A stretch of DNA of 64,000 bases from Actinomycetospora lemnae (lineage in GTDB: Bacteria > Actinomycetota > Actinomycetes > Mycobacteriales > Pseudonocardiaceae): positions 62,001 to 126,000 of the forward strand of contig NZ_JAQZAO010000011.1 of assembly GCF_028737315.1 (NCBI RefSeq), written 5' to 3'. The position numbers and the translations under genes are program-made. Below the pieces are notes generated by a model. That model saw only the letters and a list, made by a program, of their open reading frames with translations. It had not been told where the DNA came from and did no database searches. Below are positions 18,948 to 27,248 of the stretch, piece after piece (positions within the stretch are counted from its first letter, which is position 1; each line of letters opens with the position of its first letter).

Positions 18948-19217
18948 CGGCGTCACCCTAGGACTCGGCACGATTCACCTGCTCGGGTCATCCCCGCCAT
19001 CCGGGTGACGCAGGGATGATGTGCCGCGACGACGGGGATCCGCCGTTGCCGAATCGATACCGAAGGCGCGGAACCTCCCGCCCCCCGCAGGCGTCATCCC
19101 GGTGTCGATCCCCGCGACGCCCCGGAGCTCTCCGGCCTGCCCGGCCGCGAGCGCCGGCGCGGCTCCCCGACGCGCCCCCGCTGGACCCTCACGACCTCGA
19201 AGGACCGACGCACCGCG

Positions 19218-19535
19218 ATGGCTCTCCCCTGGCCGCACAGCACCCCGACCCTGCCCCGTCCCGTCCCCGCGCCCCGTCCGGCCGGCCCGGCCGCGCGTGC
19301 CGCGGCGCTGACCGATCGCGTCGGCACCGCCGCGCGCCGCCACCCCGCGCTGGTCCGCCTCGGGGAGATCGCGGCCAGTCCGCTCACCGCGCTGGTCGTC
19401 ATGCTCCTCGGCCTCGCGCTGCTCTTCGTCCTGCCGGCGGTCGGGCTGCCCTTCGTGGCGCTCGTGGTCCTGCCGGCGGTCGTGTTCCACCTGCGCCCCG
19501 AGCGCCGGACCGCGCTGCGTCGCCCCCTGCGCTGA
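19218..19535 (+). CDS. Small membrane protein, hypothetical
   Basis: A 105-residue protein. The first 45 residues are Pro/Ala/Arg-rich, and the middle holds one long or two short hydrophobic helices (about 53-90, LTALVVMLLGLALLFVLPAV then PFVALVVLPAVVFHL). The tail is basic (RPERRTALRRPLR). I recognise no family. ATG start. A clear 13-bp hairpin follows at 19557-19594. The 270 nt between this gene and the divergent esterase contain a dyad (TCATCCC at 18988, GGGATGA at 19013) and no other convincing gene. Confidence 0.6.
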   Translation: MALPWPHSTPTLPRPVPAPRPAGPAARAAALTDRVGTAARRHPALVRLGEIAASPLTALVVMLLGLALLFVLPAVGLPFVALVVLPAVVFHLRPERRTALRRPLR

Positions 19536-19556
19536 CCGGCGCCCCCGGGTCCCGCA

Positions 19557-19594
19557 CCGACGGCCCCGCTCCCGAGAGGGGGCGGGGCCGTCGG
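19557..19594. terminator. Terminator hairpin between convergent genes
   Basis: A 13-bp inverted repeat (CCGACGGCCCCGC at 19557-19569, complement at 19582-19594) with a 12-nt loop. It lies between the plus-strand small membrane gene (ends 19535) and the minus-strand Ser/Thr/Pro-rich gene (ends 19633), so it can serve both. Confidence 0.75.
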
Positions 19595-19632
19595 CGTTCC
19601 GGGACGGGGAGCCCCGCGTGGTGCGGGTCGGC

Positions 19633-20343
19633 TCAGCCGTCGCCCGCCGACCCGCTGGTGGGGGTGCCGGACGACGGCTCCGACGACGGGCTGCTCGGCT
19701 CCGAGGTCGGCTCCGAGGTCGGCTCCGAGGTCGGCTCCGAGGTCGGCTCCGAGCTCGGCTCGGAGCTCGGCTCGGACGAGGACCCGGTCGTCGGGGTGGG
19801 GCTCGGGGTGGGGCTCGGCGTCGTGCTCGGCGTGCCGGGAGTCGTGCTCGGCGCGCCCGTGCCCGTGCCCGGGCGGGTGGTGGGGCGCCCGCTCGACGAG
19901 GTGGGTCGCGAGGGCCGCTCGTCGCCCCGGACCGCGGGGGCCGGGCGGGGCGCGACGTCGACGGCCGCCGGGCCCGGTGCCGCCGCCCCCGGTCCGGGCG
20001 CCCCGGGAGCCGGGGTCGGCAGCGCCGGGAGGGGCTGCCGGTCGGCGCGCAGGTCGAGGTCCGCGACGGTCGGTGTGATCGTCGTCGACGGCGGGGCCAC
20101 CGCACCGATCGGCGCGAGGGCCGGGGCGGCCCACGGCAAGGGGCTGTCCAGCTCGGCCTCGGCGACCGGCAGGCCGACGGTGGTCGAGGACTGGGTGATC
20201 GTCTGGTAGACCGCCGTCGACAGCGACGCCGCGCCGACGATCCCGACGCCGAGGCCCGCGAGGACGCGGGTCCGCCGCTCCCGGCGCCGGTCCCCGGATC
20301 CGACCTCGCCGGGTGTCTCCGGGACGGGCTCCGACGGCGTCAC
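19633..20343 (-). CDS. Membrane-anchored Ser/Thr/Pro-rich protein with SEPT-type repeats
   Basis: A 236-residue protein. A cytoplasmic N-terminus (1-25, with RRRERRTR) precedes one transmembrane or uncleaved signal helix (about 27-45, VLAGLGVGIVGAASLSTAVY). A long extracellular Ala/Pro/Thr-rich stalk follows and ends in tandem Ser-Glu-Pro-Thr repeats. This composition is typical of wall-spanning or mannosylated stalks in actinobacteria; no enzyme domain is visible. The GTG at 20343 has GAGGAG about 9-12 nt upstream. The repeat tract is nearly perfect at DNA level, so its length may vary between strains. Function unknown. Confidence 0.7.
   Translation of the reverse strand: MTPSEPVPETPGEVGSGDRRRERRTRVLAGLGVGIVGAASLSTAVYQTITQSSTTVGLPVAEAELDSPLPWAAPALAPIGAVAPPSTTITPTVADLDLRADRQPLPALPTPAPGAPGPGAAAPGPAAVDVAPRPAPAVRGDERPSRPTSSSGRPTTRPGTGTGAPSTTPGTPSTTPSPTPSPTPTTGSSSEPSSEPSSEPTSEPTSEPTSEPTSEPSSPSSEPSSGTPTSGSAGDG
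19697..19768. repeat. Tandem 12-bp coding repeat
   Basis: Four identical copies of GGCTCCGAGGTC (19697-19744) are followed by two diverged copies. On the minus strand each unit encodes four residues, giving the Ser-Glu-Pro-Thr tract near the C-terminus of the membrane-anchored protein. The unit is a multiple of three, so slippage changes length without breaking the frame. Confidence 0.9.
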
Positions 20344-20659
20344 GGTGATCGGTCTCCTCGTCCCTCGGCGGCCCGGGCGTGCGGGTGCCGCGTCCTCCAC
20401 GGCGCCCCGCCGCCCCGGGACGATCGACCCGGGGCGGCGCCAACCGATCCAACGCGGCATCGGTGTGATCGTCGTTCTGACGATCGGGCGGAATGGCCGC
20501 GGCCCGGACGGCCCAGCGCACTGGTCCACCCCTGCGGCGCGGACCTGCGGAAACGACGCCTCGCGCACCACCGAGCCATCACGGATGGTGAGTGCCCTCC
20601 ACGACGCGTGAGTGACGTCCGGCGCCGACGCGGCCCGGACGGCCCTAGCATCGGCGCCC
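20344..20659. other. 316-bp divergent intergenic region
   Basis: No convincing gene is present. It holds a perfect dyad, GATCGTC-n5-GACGATC, at 20467-20485. It also has two copies of GTGAGTG exactly 20 bp apart (20588 and 20608), each followed by a similar pyrimidine-rich stretch, and a TAGCAT hexamer 8 nt before the downstream GTG. It probably contains the promoters for the divergent genes at 20343 and 20660. Confidence 0.5.
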
Positions 20660-21778
20660 GTGACCGCCGAGGAGCAGCCGCCCGCGCCGACGTCCGGGCC
20701 CTCGCTGCCCGCCCTCACCTCCGGGCCGGCGCGCACCGCCTCGCGCATCGGGGAGAACCTGTGGGAGTGGGTGACCCACGGCCACCTCGCCGACACGCGC
20801 CGGATGCCGCGCCTGCCGGTGCTCCTCGGCGAGGGCTACACCGTGCACCGCTACGAGCCCACCGTGCCGGTCGACCCCGCGCTCGCGCCGCTGCTGCTCG
20901 TGCCGCCGCTCGGAGCGCCCGACTTCGCGTTCGACCTGCGCCGCGGCGCCAGCCTCGTCGAGGACCTGCTCGCCACCGGCCGCGAGATCTTCATCGTGAC
21001 CTACGACGCCACGGGCCGGGGTGCCGGACGTCGCGGGCTCGAACTGTGGGTCGACGAGATCCTCCCGGCCGCCCTGTACGCCGTCGCCGACGAGCACGAC
21101 GGCGCGCCCGTGCACCTCGCCGGCTGGAGCCTCGGCGGCCTGTTCACGCTGCTCACGGCGGCGAGCAGGGTCTCGGGGGCGCCGGTGCGTTCGGTGACGG
21201 CCTTCGCGTCGCCCGTCGACGTCGCCGCGGTCCCCCTGGTGGCGCCGTTCCGCTCGGTCGCCGAGTACACCGGCGGCAGGATCTTCTCCACGGCCTACCG
21301 CACGCTCGGCTCCTTCCCGGCGACGGCGGTGAAGTGGGCGTTCCAGCTGACCAGCGTCGAGCGCTACCTGACGAAGCCCGTGACGCTCGCGACCCACCTC
21401 GACGACCGCGAGCTGCTCGAGCAGATCGAGGCCGTCGACCTGCTCATGGACAACATGACCGCCTACCCCGGGCGGGCCTTCGGGCAGATCTACCACCACG
21501 TGATCCGGTCGAACGACCTCGCCGAGGACCGCCTGCGCCTGGCCGGGCGCCCGGTGCGCCTGGCCGACGTCGACGTCCCGGTGCTGCTCGTCGCGGGTGC
21601 CGACGACGTCATCGCCCCGGTCGCGGCCGTCGAACGCGCCACGGAGCTCCTGACCGGCAGCCCCGACCTGCGCTTCGTCGTCCGGCCGGGCGGGCACCTC
21701 GGCGTGCTGGCCGGCCGGCGGGCCCGCGAGAACTCCTGGCGCGACCTCGAGGCGTTCCTCGCCGACCACGATCACTGA
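20660..21778 (+). CDS. Alpha/beta hydrolase related to PHA synthase/PhaC-like proteins
   Basis: A 372-residue alpha/beta hydrolase. The order of motifs resembles poly(3-hydroxyalkanoate) synthase-like proteins: [31 protein letters not shown], nucleophile elbow [12 protein letters not shown], a long lid with [20 protein letters not shown], the acid in [12 protein letters not shown], and the histidine in [12 protein letters not shown]. The nucleophile is serine, not the cysteine of true PHA synthases, so hydrolase activity is more likely than polymerisation. The GTG at 20660 follows TAGCAT with an 8-nt gap; an earlier GTG at 20612 gives an unlikely extension. No phaR or phasin gene is adjacent. 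Confidence 0.78.
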   Translation: MTAEEQPPAPTSGPSLPALTSGPARTASRIGENLWEWVTHGHLADTRRMPRLPVLLGEGYTVHRYEPTVPVDPALAPLLLVPPLGAPDFAFDLRRGASLVEDLLATGREIFIVTYDATGRGAGRRGLELWVDEILPAALYAVADEHDGAPVHLAGWSLGGLFTLLTAASRVSGAPVRSVTAFASPVDVAAVPLVAPFRSVAEYTGGRIFSTAYRTLGSFPATAVKWAFQLTSVERYLTKPVTLATHLDDRELLEQIEAVDLLMDNMTAYPGRAFGQIYHHVIRSNDLAEDRLRLAGRPVRLADVDVPVLLVAGADDVIAPVAAVERATELLTGSPDLRFVVRPGGHLGVLAGRRARENSWRDLEAFLADHDH

Positions 21779-21854
21779 TCGACGCGTGTTGGGGGCGACG
21801 GAACGTCGGGTAGGCCCCGATGGTTCGCGCCATCCCACCACGAGGAGCTCCTCC

Positions 21855-23516
21855 ATGACCGACGTGTCCAGCAAGGGTCCGGCGCCGGGTGACGACCGCG
21901 CGGTGCTGACCAACCGGCAGGGCCACCCGGTCTACGACAACCAGAACCAGCGCACGGTCGGCGCGCGGGGGCCGGCGACGCTCGAGAACTACCAGTTCCT
22001 CGAGAAGATCAGCCACTTCGACCGCGAGCGGATCCCCGAGCGCGTCGTGCACGCCCGCGGCGCGCTCTCGTACGGCTACTTCGAGTCCTACGGCACCTGG
22101 GGCGACGAGCCGATCGGGCAGTACACGCGCGCGAAGCTCTTCGCCGAGCAGGGCAAGCGCACCGACGTCGCCGTCCGGTTCTCCAGCGTCATCGGCGGCC
22201 GCGACTCCTCCGAGTGCGCCCGCGACCCCCGCGGTTTCGCGGTGAAGTTCTACACCGAGGACGGCAACTGGGACCTCGTCGGCAACAATCTCGCGGTCTT
22301 CTTCATCCGCGACGCCATCAAGTTCCCCGACGTGATCCACGCGCTCAAGCCGGACCCCGTGACGTTCCGGCAGGAGCCGAACCGGATCTTCGACTTCATG
22401 TCGCAGACGCCGGAGAGCATGCACATGCTCATGAACCTGTTCAGCCCGCGCGGTATCCCGTCGGACTACCGCCACATGCAGGGCTTCGGCGTCAACACCT
22501 ACAAGTGGCTCAACGACCAGGGCGAGTCGGTGCTGGTCAAGTACCACTGGATCCCGACCCAGGGCGTGCGCTCGATGACCGAGGAGGACGCCGCCAACGT
22601 CCAGGCGCACGAGCTCGGGCACGCGACCAAGGACCTCTACGAGGCCATCGAGAACGGCGACTACCCCGAGTGGGAGCTGCGCGTCCAGATGATGGCCGAC
22701 GGTGAGCACCCGGAGCTCGACTTCGACCCGCTCGACGACACCAAGACCTGGCCGGAGAACGACTTCCCGGCCAAGCCGGTCGGCCGGATGGTGCTCGACC
22801 GCAACGTCGTCAACCAGTTCGCGGAGAACGAGCAGATCGCGTTCGGCACCGGCGTGCTGGTCGACGGCCTGGACTTCTCCGACGACAAGATGCTGGTGGG
22901 CCGGACGTTCTCGTACTCCGACACCCAGCGCTACCGCGTGGGGCCCAACTACCTGCAGCTGCCGGTCAACCAGGCGAAGAACGCCCGGGTGGCCACCAAC
23001 CAGCGTGACGGGCAGATGGAGTACTACGTCGACCACGTCCCGGGCACGAACCCGCACGTCAACTACGAGCCGTCGATCCACGGTGGCCTGCGGGAGGCGC
23101 AGTACCCGCAGCACGACGAGCAGGGCCCGGTCATCGAGGGCCGGCTCACCCGCAAGCGGATCCCGCTCACCCAGGACTACAAGCAGGCCGGCCAGCGCTA
23201 CCTGCTCTCCGAGGACTGGGAGCGCGACGACCTGGTGGCCAACTTCGTCACCCTGCTCGGCCAGTGCGAGCGCGACGTGCAGGAGCGCATGGTCTGGCAC
23301 TTCTTCATGGTCGAGGACGAGCTGGGCTCGCGGGTCGGCGAGGGCCTGGGCATCAAGGCCTCCGACGTCGCCCACCTCGAGCCGCTGGAGAGCCAGACGC
23401 TCTCCGACGAGGACCAGCAGCGCCTGGCCAACCTCGGCGCCAACGGGCGCCGCGACGTCGAGGGTCTGGTCATGACCCACTGCGTCCCCGACGAGCGGCA
23501 CGTGGTCACCCGCTAG
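21855..23516 (+). CDS. katA: Monofunctional heme catalase
   Basis: Decomposes hydrogen peroxide. The 553-residue protein carries the distal histidine in RVVHARG (His66), the conserved asparagine in [13 protein letters not shown] (about 144-145), and the proximal heme ligand in [14 protein letters not shown] (Tyr354, with Arg350). The region after about 500 is a short tail, so this is a small-subunit catalase, not the large HPII type. The ATG at 21855 has AGGAG 7-8 nt upstream. A very strong hairpin follows the stop. No adjacent OxyR or Fur gene is seen. Confidence 0.96.
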   Translation: MTDVSSKGPAPGDDRAVLTNRQGHPVYDNQNQRTVGARGPATLENYQFLEKISHFDRERIPERVVHARGALSYGYFESYGTWGDEPIGQYTRAKLFAEQGKRTDVAVRFSSVIGGRDSSECARDPRGFAVKFYTEDGNWDLVGNNLAVFFIRDAIKFPDVIHALKPDPVTFRQEPNRIFDFMSQTPESMHMLMNLFSPRGIPSDYRHMQGFGVNTYKWLNDQGESVLVKYHWIPTQGVRSMTEEDAANVQAHELGHATKDLYEAIENGDYPEWELRVQMMADGEHPELDFDPLDDTKTWPENDFPAKPVGRMVLDRNVVNQFAENEQIAFGTGVLVDGLDFSDDKMLVGRTFSYSDTQRYRVGPNYLQLPVNQAKNARVATNQRDGQMEYYVDHVPGTNPHVNYEPSIHGGLREAQYPQHDEQGPVIEGRLTRKRIPLTQDYKQAGQRYLLSEDWERDDLVANFVTLLGQCERDVQERMVWHFFMVEDELGSRVGEGLGIKASDVAHLEPLESQTLSDEDQQRLANLGANGRRDVEGLVMTHCVPDERHVVTR

Positions 23517-23533
23517 GCCACCCCGCCCCCGGA

Positions 23534-23588
23534 ACGACCGAAGGGCCCCCTCGCTCGACCTGGTCGAGCGATGGGGCCCTTCGGTCGT
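23534..23588. terminator. Strong bidirectional terminator after katA
   Basis: Outer arms of 16 bp (23534-23549 and 23573-23588) and inner arms of 10 bp (TCGCTCGACC and its complement, about 23551-23560 and 23562-23571) form one long hairpin. It lies between the stop of katA and the stop of the convergent DUF2795 gene. Confidence 0.88.
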
Positions 23589-23604
23589 CTCGGCGGGCGC
23601 TGCG

Positions 23605-23835
23605 TCAGCGCGCCTCGGGCGGGATCTCGTCGGGGTGGTCGTCCTCGGCGAGCGACACCGAGGCGACGACGTCCTTCGGGCTGCCGTACTCCACCGGCGG
23701 GATCGCGCGCAGGGCACGGGCCGTCTGCTCGTCGTCGCGGCGACGGGCGGCCTCGACGAGCGTGTCGCGGTCGGCGGGGAACGAGACGCCGTCCAGGGCG
23801 GCGTCGAGGCGATCACGGGTGGTGGACGCGGACAC
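23605..23835 (-). CDS. DUF2795 family small protein
   Basis: A 76-residue, acidic cytoplasmic protein. Its pattern of helix, DTLVEAARRRDDEQTARAL, then AIPPVEYGSPKDVVASV resembles DUF2795, in which a short helix is followed by LP..Y.SP.DV. Its role is unknown. The GTG at 23835 has GAGGAG 8-12 nt upstream; longer upstream readings are not protein-like. It is divergent from the gene at 24027, and a 26-bp palindrome lies between them. Confidence 0.72.
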   Translation of the reverse strand: MSASTTRDRLDAALDGVSFPADRDTLVEAARRRDDEQTARALRAIPPVEYGSPKDVVASVSLAEDDHPDEIPPEAR

Positions 23836-23924
23836 GGGCGGCTCCTCGGTCGTGTCGGTCGGGTCCCGGTCGGTCCGGGGCGCGAGCCGTGGTGCCCGCC
23901 GCGCCCGGCGGGGCACACCTGGCC

Positions 23925-23950
23925 GGTGAACCACACCGATGTGGTTCACC
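23925..23950. promoter_or_regulatory. Candidate operator: 26-bp perfect palindrome
   Basis: GGTGAACCACA (23925-23935), CCGA, TGTGGTTCACC (23940-23950): 11-bp arms with a 4-nt centre, in the 191-bp space between divergent genes starting at 23835 and 24027. Arm length and spacing fit a dimeric regulator site better than a terminator, since it lies upstream of both genes. The regulator is unknown. Confidence 0.6.
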
Positions 23951-24026
23951 CGGCCCTGCCGGAGATCCCTCCCCGCGCCTCCCGTACGGTCGGCGCCGCT
24001 CCCCTGCTCCACGAGGAAGGACACCG

Positions 24027-24476
24027 ATGGCCGAGACGCTCAAGGCACGCCTTCTCGACTCCGACCGCCGCGGTGCGGTCGTCGAGGACCTCAACGGCCT
24101 CGTCGACGCCGAGGTCGCGAACAAGAGCGGCCTGTCCGGCGGCATCGTCAAGACGGGCTACGGCGCCCTCAAGAAGGTCAAGCCGGGCATCGTGCCCGAG
24201 GCGATCGACAAGATGCTCGACGAGTTCGTCGACCAGCTCGAGCCCTTCTGGGCCACCTACTCGACCGAGGCCGCCGGCGACTTCGGCACCTTCCTCGGCA
24301 CCCGCCCGCAGGAGGCCTCCGAGGCCCTGCTGGCGGTCACCGACCGGCGCGCGGAGCGCAGCAGCCGCGCGGCGATCACGTCGATCTACGGCAAGCTGCG
24401 CCCGAAGGCGCAGGAGAACGTCATCGAGGCCCTCCCGGGTCTCGGCGCGGTGATCGAGAAGCACGCGCGCGGCTGA
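24027..24476 (+). CDS. Conserved hypothetical protein, DUF6918-like
   Basis: A 149-residue helical cytoplasmic protein: MAETLKARLLDSDRRGAVVE, then a helix-rich core with GIVKTGYGALKKVKPGIVPE, FVDQLEPFWATY and ENVIEALPGLGAVIEKHARG. I associate it with an actinobacterial DUF (DUF6918, from memory); function unknown. The ATG at 24027 has GGAAGG 6-9 nt upstream. A long-looped GC hairpin (24496-24542) follows. Confidence 0.7.
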   Translation: MAETLKARLLDSDRRGAVVEDLNGLVDAEVANKSGLSGGIVKTGYGALKKVKPGIVPEAIDKMLDEFVDQLEPFWATYSTEAAGDFGTFLGTRPQEASEALLAVTDRRAERSSRAAITSIYGKLRPKAQENVIEALPGLGAVIEKHARG

Positions 24477-24495
24477 TCTCCCCGCTCCCCCACGA

Positions 24496-24542
24496 CGGCC
24501 CCGGCGCCACGACCTCCGCATCCGGTCCTGGCTCCGGGGCCG
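24496..24542 (+). terminator. Candidate terminator hairpin
   Basis: CGGCCCCGG (24496-24504) pairs with CCGGGGCCG (24534-24542) across a 29-nt loop. It lies 20 nt after the stop of the upstream gene and 23 nt before the next GTG start. The long loop makes this a weaker case than the other hairpins in the window. Confidence 0.45.
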
Positions 24543-24564
24543 CCGTTCGTGGTGGGGTGATCCG

Positions 24565-24861
24565 GTGCACATCGTCACCGTCCTCTACGGCCACCCGACC
24601 GACCCCGCCGCGTTCGACGAGTACTACGAGAAGACCCACGTGCCGCTGGTGGAGCCCATCCCCGGCATCCGGTCGTTCACCTACCGGCACTGCTCGTCGC
24701 TCGACGAGAACCCGCCGCCGTACTACCTCATCGCCGAGCTGGCCTTCGACTCGCTGGAGGACCTGCAGGCCGGCATGAGCGGCGAGGCGGGCCAGGCCGC
24801 GGCGGGCGACGTCCCGAACTTCGCGACCGGTGGCGTGACGATGTTCGTCGCCCACGACTGA
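24565..24861 (+). CDS. EthD family protein
   Basis: A 98-residue dimeric alpha/beta-barrel protein of the EthD type: VTVLYGHPTDPAAFDEYYEK with the conserved THVPLVEPIPGI segment, then YLIAELAFDSLEDLQAGM and a terminal strand GGVTMFVAHD. EthD was first linked to ether degradation by P450; most members have no known substrate. The start is GTG at 24565. A standalone small gene with no P450 partner nearby. Confidence 0.82.
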   Translation: MHIVTVLYGHPTDPAAFDEYYEKTHVPLVEPIPGIRSFTYRHCSSLDENPPPYYLIAELAFDSLEDLQAGMSGEAGQAAAGDVPNFATGGVTMFVAHD

Positions 24862-24958
24862 GGTCCCGGCGGGCCGGGTCCTTGACCTCCACCGAGGTCG
24901 AGGACCGAGGCTCGGTCGCATCGGTGATCACGCCGACGACACGAGCCCGGAGGCCGCC

Positions 24959-25588
24959 ATGAGCACACCAGCACCGTCCCGCTTCCAGGACGCCTACCTC
25001 ACCGGCGAGCCGCCGTGGGTCATCGGCGAGCCCCAGCCGGCGATCGTCGCCGCCGAGGCCGAGGGCCTGCTGCGCGGCCGGGTGCTCGACCTCGGGTGCG
25101 GCACCGGCGAGCACACCGTCCTGCTCGCCGCCCGCGGCTACGCCGTCGTCGGGGCCGACTCCGCGCCGGCCGCGCTCGACCGGGCACGGGCGGTCGCGGC
25201 GGCCCGCGGTGTCGAGGCCACCTTCGTCGAGGCCGACGCCCTGCACCCCGACGGCCTGCACGGCTTCGACACCGTCCTCGACAGCGCGCTGTTCCACATC
25301 TTCGACGCCGACGACCAGGGCCGGTACGCCGACGCCCTGCGCGACGTGGTGGTCGACGGCGGCCGGGTGGTGCTGCTGGGGCTCGCGCCCGGGCCGGCGT
25401 TCGGCCCCGAGGTGACCGACGACCAGATCCGCGCCGCGTTCAGCCGCCCGGGCTGGACGCTCGAGGAGCTGCGCGCGAGCACCTATCGCGGGCGGGTGCC
25501 CGACGCCGAGCAGGCCGAGATGCTGCGCGTGCCCGTCGGCGGGCACGTCGACCTGCCGGCGTGGCTGGCGGTGGCCCGGCGGGTGTAG
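24959..25588 (+). CDS. Class I SAM-dependent methyltransferase
   Basis: A 209-residue Rossmann methyltransferase. SAM-binding motif I is VLDLGCGTGEH (about 42-52), motif II is VVGADSAPAALDRA, and the acidic post-motif is ATFVEADALH, followed by FDTVLDSALFHIF. It resembles small thiol- or tellurite-type methyltransferases in length and in the PPWVIGEPQPAIV N-terminus. Substrate unknown. ATG start with GGAGG about 7 nt upstream. The gene ends 4 nt before the convergent heme oxygenase gene. Confidence 0.83.
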   Translation: MSTPAPSRFQDAYLTGEPPWVIGEPQPAIVAAEAEGLLRGRVLDLGCGTGEHTVLLAARGYAVVGADSAPAALDRARAVAAARGVEATFVEADALHPDGLHGFDTVLDSALFHIFDADDQGRYADALRDVVVDGGRVVLLGLAPGPAFGPEVTDDQIRAAFSRPGWTLEELRASTYRGRVPDAEQAEMLRVPVGGHVDLPAWLAVARRV

Positions 25589-25592
25589 CGGC

Positions 25593-26252
25593 TCAGGCGG
25601 CGAGGTCCTCCGGGGGCACCGTGCCGGCCAGGTCGGCGAGCATCGCGATGTTGAGCTCGAAGGCGTGGCACGCCTCCTCGGCGATCCGGGCGCGCTCGAC
25701 GTCGTCCCACGCGGCGGCGTCGAGCAGCGCCCGGTAGCGGGTGCGGAAGGGCGGCACGGGGCCGAGGGCGGCGAAGTCGTAGAAGCGCGCGCCGTCCTCG
25801 GTCACGCCGTAGGTGCGCCGCAGCAGCCCGCGCACCGCCTGCCCGCCGGCGAGGTCGCCGAGGTAGCGCGTGTAGTGGTGGGCGACCCAGCCGCCCGGCC
25901 AGTCGTCGACGGTCGCGCGGATGCGGTCGGCGTAGGCGGCGGTGGCGGGCAGCGGGGCGAGGTCGTCGGCCCAGCCGGGGCCGCGGAGGAACGCGAGGTC
26001 GGTGGCGATGGCGTCGCGCCGACGCAGGGCGTCGACGGCGAAGCCGCCGACGACGGGGTGGTCGCGCAGCCGGTCGGCGCCGTCCTCGAGCGCCGAGTAC
26101 ACGTGCCAGTACTGGACGACGAGCGTCGCGTAGTCGTCGAGGGCGAGGCGCCCGCCGAGCAGGGCGTCCATGTAGGTCGAGTGGTGCGCGCGCTCGTGGG
26201 CGGCGGCGGTGGCACGGCGCAGGGTCTGGGAGAAGGGCTGGTGCTCGCTCAC
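25593..26252 (-). CDS. hmuO: Heme oxygenase (biliverdin-producing)
   Basis: Cleaves heme to biliverdin, CO and free iron, allowing heme iron use. The 219-residue, all-helical protein has the proximal histidine in TAAAHERAHHSTYM (His19) and the distal helix motif RYLGDLAGGQAVRG (about 129-142). Length matches bacterial HmuO. The GTG at 26252 has GGAGG 6 nt upstream; an upstream ATG in frame is not favoured. A palindrome resembling an iron-regulator box overlaps the likely -35 region at 26308-26323. No heme transporter genes are adjacent. Confidence 0.92.
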   Translation of the reverse strand: MSEHQPFSQTLRRATAAAHERAHHSTYMDALLGGRLALDDYATLVVQYWHVYSALEDGADRLRDHPVVGGFAVDALRRRDAIATDLAFLRGPGWADDLAPLPATAAYADRIRATVDDWPGGWVAHHYTRYLGDLAGGQAVRGLLRRTYGVTEDGARFYDFAALGPVPPFRTRYRALLDAAAWDDVERARIAEEACHAFELNIAMLADLAGTVPPEDLAA

Positions 26253-26307
26253 GGTCCGCCTCCGGTGTCGCAGGGCTACCGGGGACGACACTAGGGTGCG
26301 CGATCGA

Positions 26308-26323
26308 GTAAGGCGAGCCTCAC
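26308..26323 (-). promoter_or_regulatory. Candidate IdeR/DtxR-like operator upstream of heme oxygenase
   Basis: GTAAGGCGAGCCTCAC is an imperfect palindrome with an AGGC/GCCT core. Aligned to the IdeR/DtxR consensus TTAGGTTAGGCTAACCTAA, I count about 12 of 19 matches. On the minus strand a -10-like TAGTGT (26288-26293) lies 17 nt downstream of a hexamer inside the palindrome, so a repressor here could block hmuO. Iron control of hmuO is established in corynebacteria; it is inferred here. Confidence 0.45.
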
Positions 26324-26358
26324 TTCGAGGGTCGGGCGCGTCTGCCAGGCTGCCGGGT

Positions 26359-27213
26359 GTGCGGGTGGCGGTGACGGGCGCGAGCGGCTTCCTCGGACGC
26401 GCGGCGGTGTCCGCGCTGGTCAGCGCCGGTCACGACGTCGTGGGCGTCACCCGCGGTCGGCCCGTGGGCGCGGGGGTCGAGGTGCGCACGGCGACGCTGG
26501 AGAGCCCCGACCAGGTGGCCGCCGCGCTCGCCGACGTCGACGCGGTGTGCCACCTCGCGGCCGTCGTCCGGGTCCGCGACTCCCTCGCCGACCCGCTCGG
26601 CACCTGGCGGACGAACCTCGGCGGCACGCTCGCCGTGCTCGACGCCCTGCCCCGCGGCGCGCGGCTCGTGCTGGCCTCGACCGCCGCCATCGTCGACGAC
26701 CGGCCGCCCCCGCACCCCTACGGCGCCGCGAAGCTCGCCGCGGACCTCGCCGCGCGGGACGTCGCCCGGACCGGCGCGGTGGGGGCGGTGTCGCTGCGGT
26801 TCGCCAACGTCGCGGGCCCGGGCGACGGCGATCCCACGCGCCTGGTCCCGGCCGTGCTCGCGGCGGCGGCGGGGCGCAGCGGCCCGTTCGTCGTCAACGG
26901 CGACGGGTCGGCGGTGCGCGACCTCGTGCACGTCGCGGACGCGGCGCGGGCCGTGGTCGCCGCCCTCGCCGTCGCGACGCCCGGGACCCACCGCGCGGTG
27001 CCGGTCGGCAGCGGTCGGCCCGTGGCGGTGCGCGAGGTCCTGGACGCGGCGGGGCGCGTCACCGGCCGCCCGGTGCCCGTGCGCCACCGCGCGCCGGCGC
27101 CCGAGGCGCGGGCGGTCACCGTCGACCCGGCCCGTGCCCGCGACGAGCTGGGCTGGGTCGCGACGTGCTCCGGCCTGGACCGCATCGTGCGCGACGCCTG
27201 GACGGAGTCCTGA
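26359..27213 (+). CDS. NAD-dependent epimerase/dehydratase family protein
   Basis: A 284-residue extended short-chain dehydrogenase. It starts with the NAD-binding motif VTGASGFLGRAAV and continues with DAVCHLAAVVRVRDS and LVLASTAAIV. The YxxxK pair lies in HPYGAAKLAADLAA, followed by SLRFANVAGPGDGD and a C-terminal substrate domain. It is most like NDP-sugar epimerases, but the substrate is not predictable and no sugar-biosynthesis cluster surrounds it. Divergent from hmuO, with 106 nt between the starts. Confidence 0.84.
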   Translation: MRVAVTGASGFLGRAAVSALVSAGHDVVGVTRGRPVGAGVEVRTATLESPDQVAAALADVDAVCHLAAVVRVRDSLADPLGTWRTNLGGTLAVLDALPRGARLVLASTAAIVDDRPPPHPYGAAKLAADLAARDVARTGAVGAVSLRFANVAGPGDGDPTRLVPAVLAAAAGRSGPFVVNGDGSAVRDLVHVADAARAVVAALAVATPGTHRAVPVGSGRPVAVREVLDAAGRVTGRPVPVRHRAPAPEARAVTVDPARARDELGWVATCSGLDRIVRDAWTES

Positions 27214-27248
27214 TACCGTACCGATGACTCCGTCGGAAGGATCGACTC

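Noticed and set aside
19045-19055. GTTGCCGAATC, the conserved opening of the ydaO/c-di-AMP riboswitch, upstream of the small membrane gene
   Set aside because: The other conserved ydaO segments (a GGTACGGAGGAACC-like block, a GGGGTTAATC-like block and the 3' CCGACAGCTAAC-like block) are not present in order downstream, so a chance match is more likely.
20660-21778. True PHA synthase (PhaC)
   Set aside because: The nucleophile elbow is GWSLGG with serine instead of the PhaC cysteine, and no PHA genes are adjacent.
19618-21813. A 731-codon plus-strand frame across the repeat protein and the hydrolase
   Set aside because: Arginine-rich antisense or out-of-frame translation of the two genes supported on domain evidence; no coherent domain.
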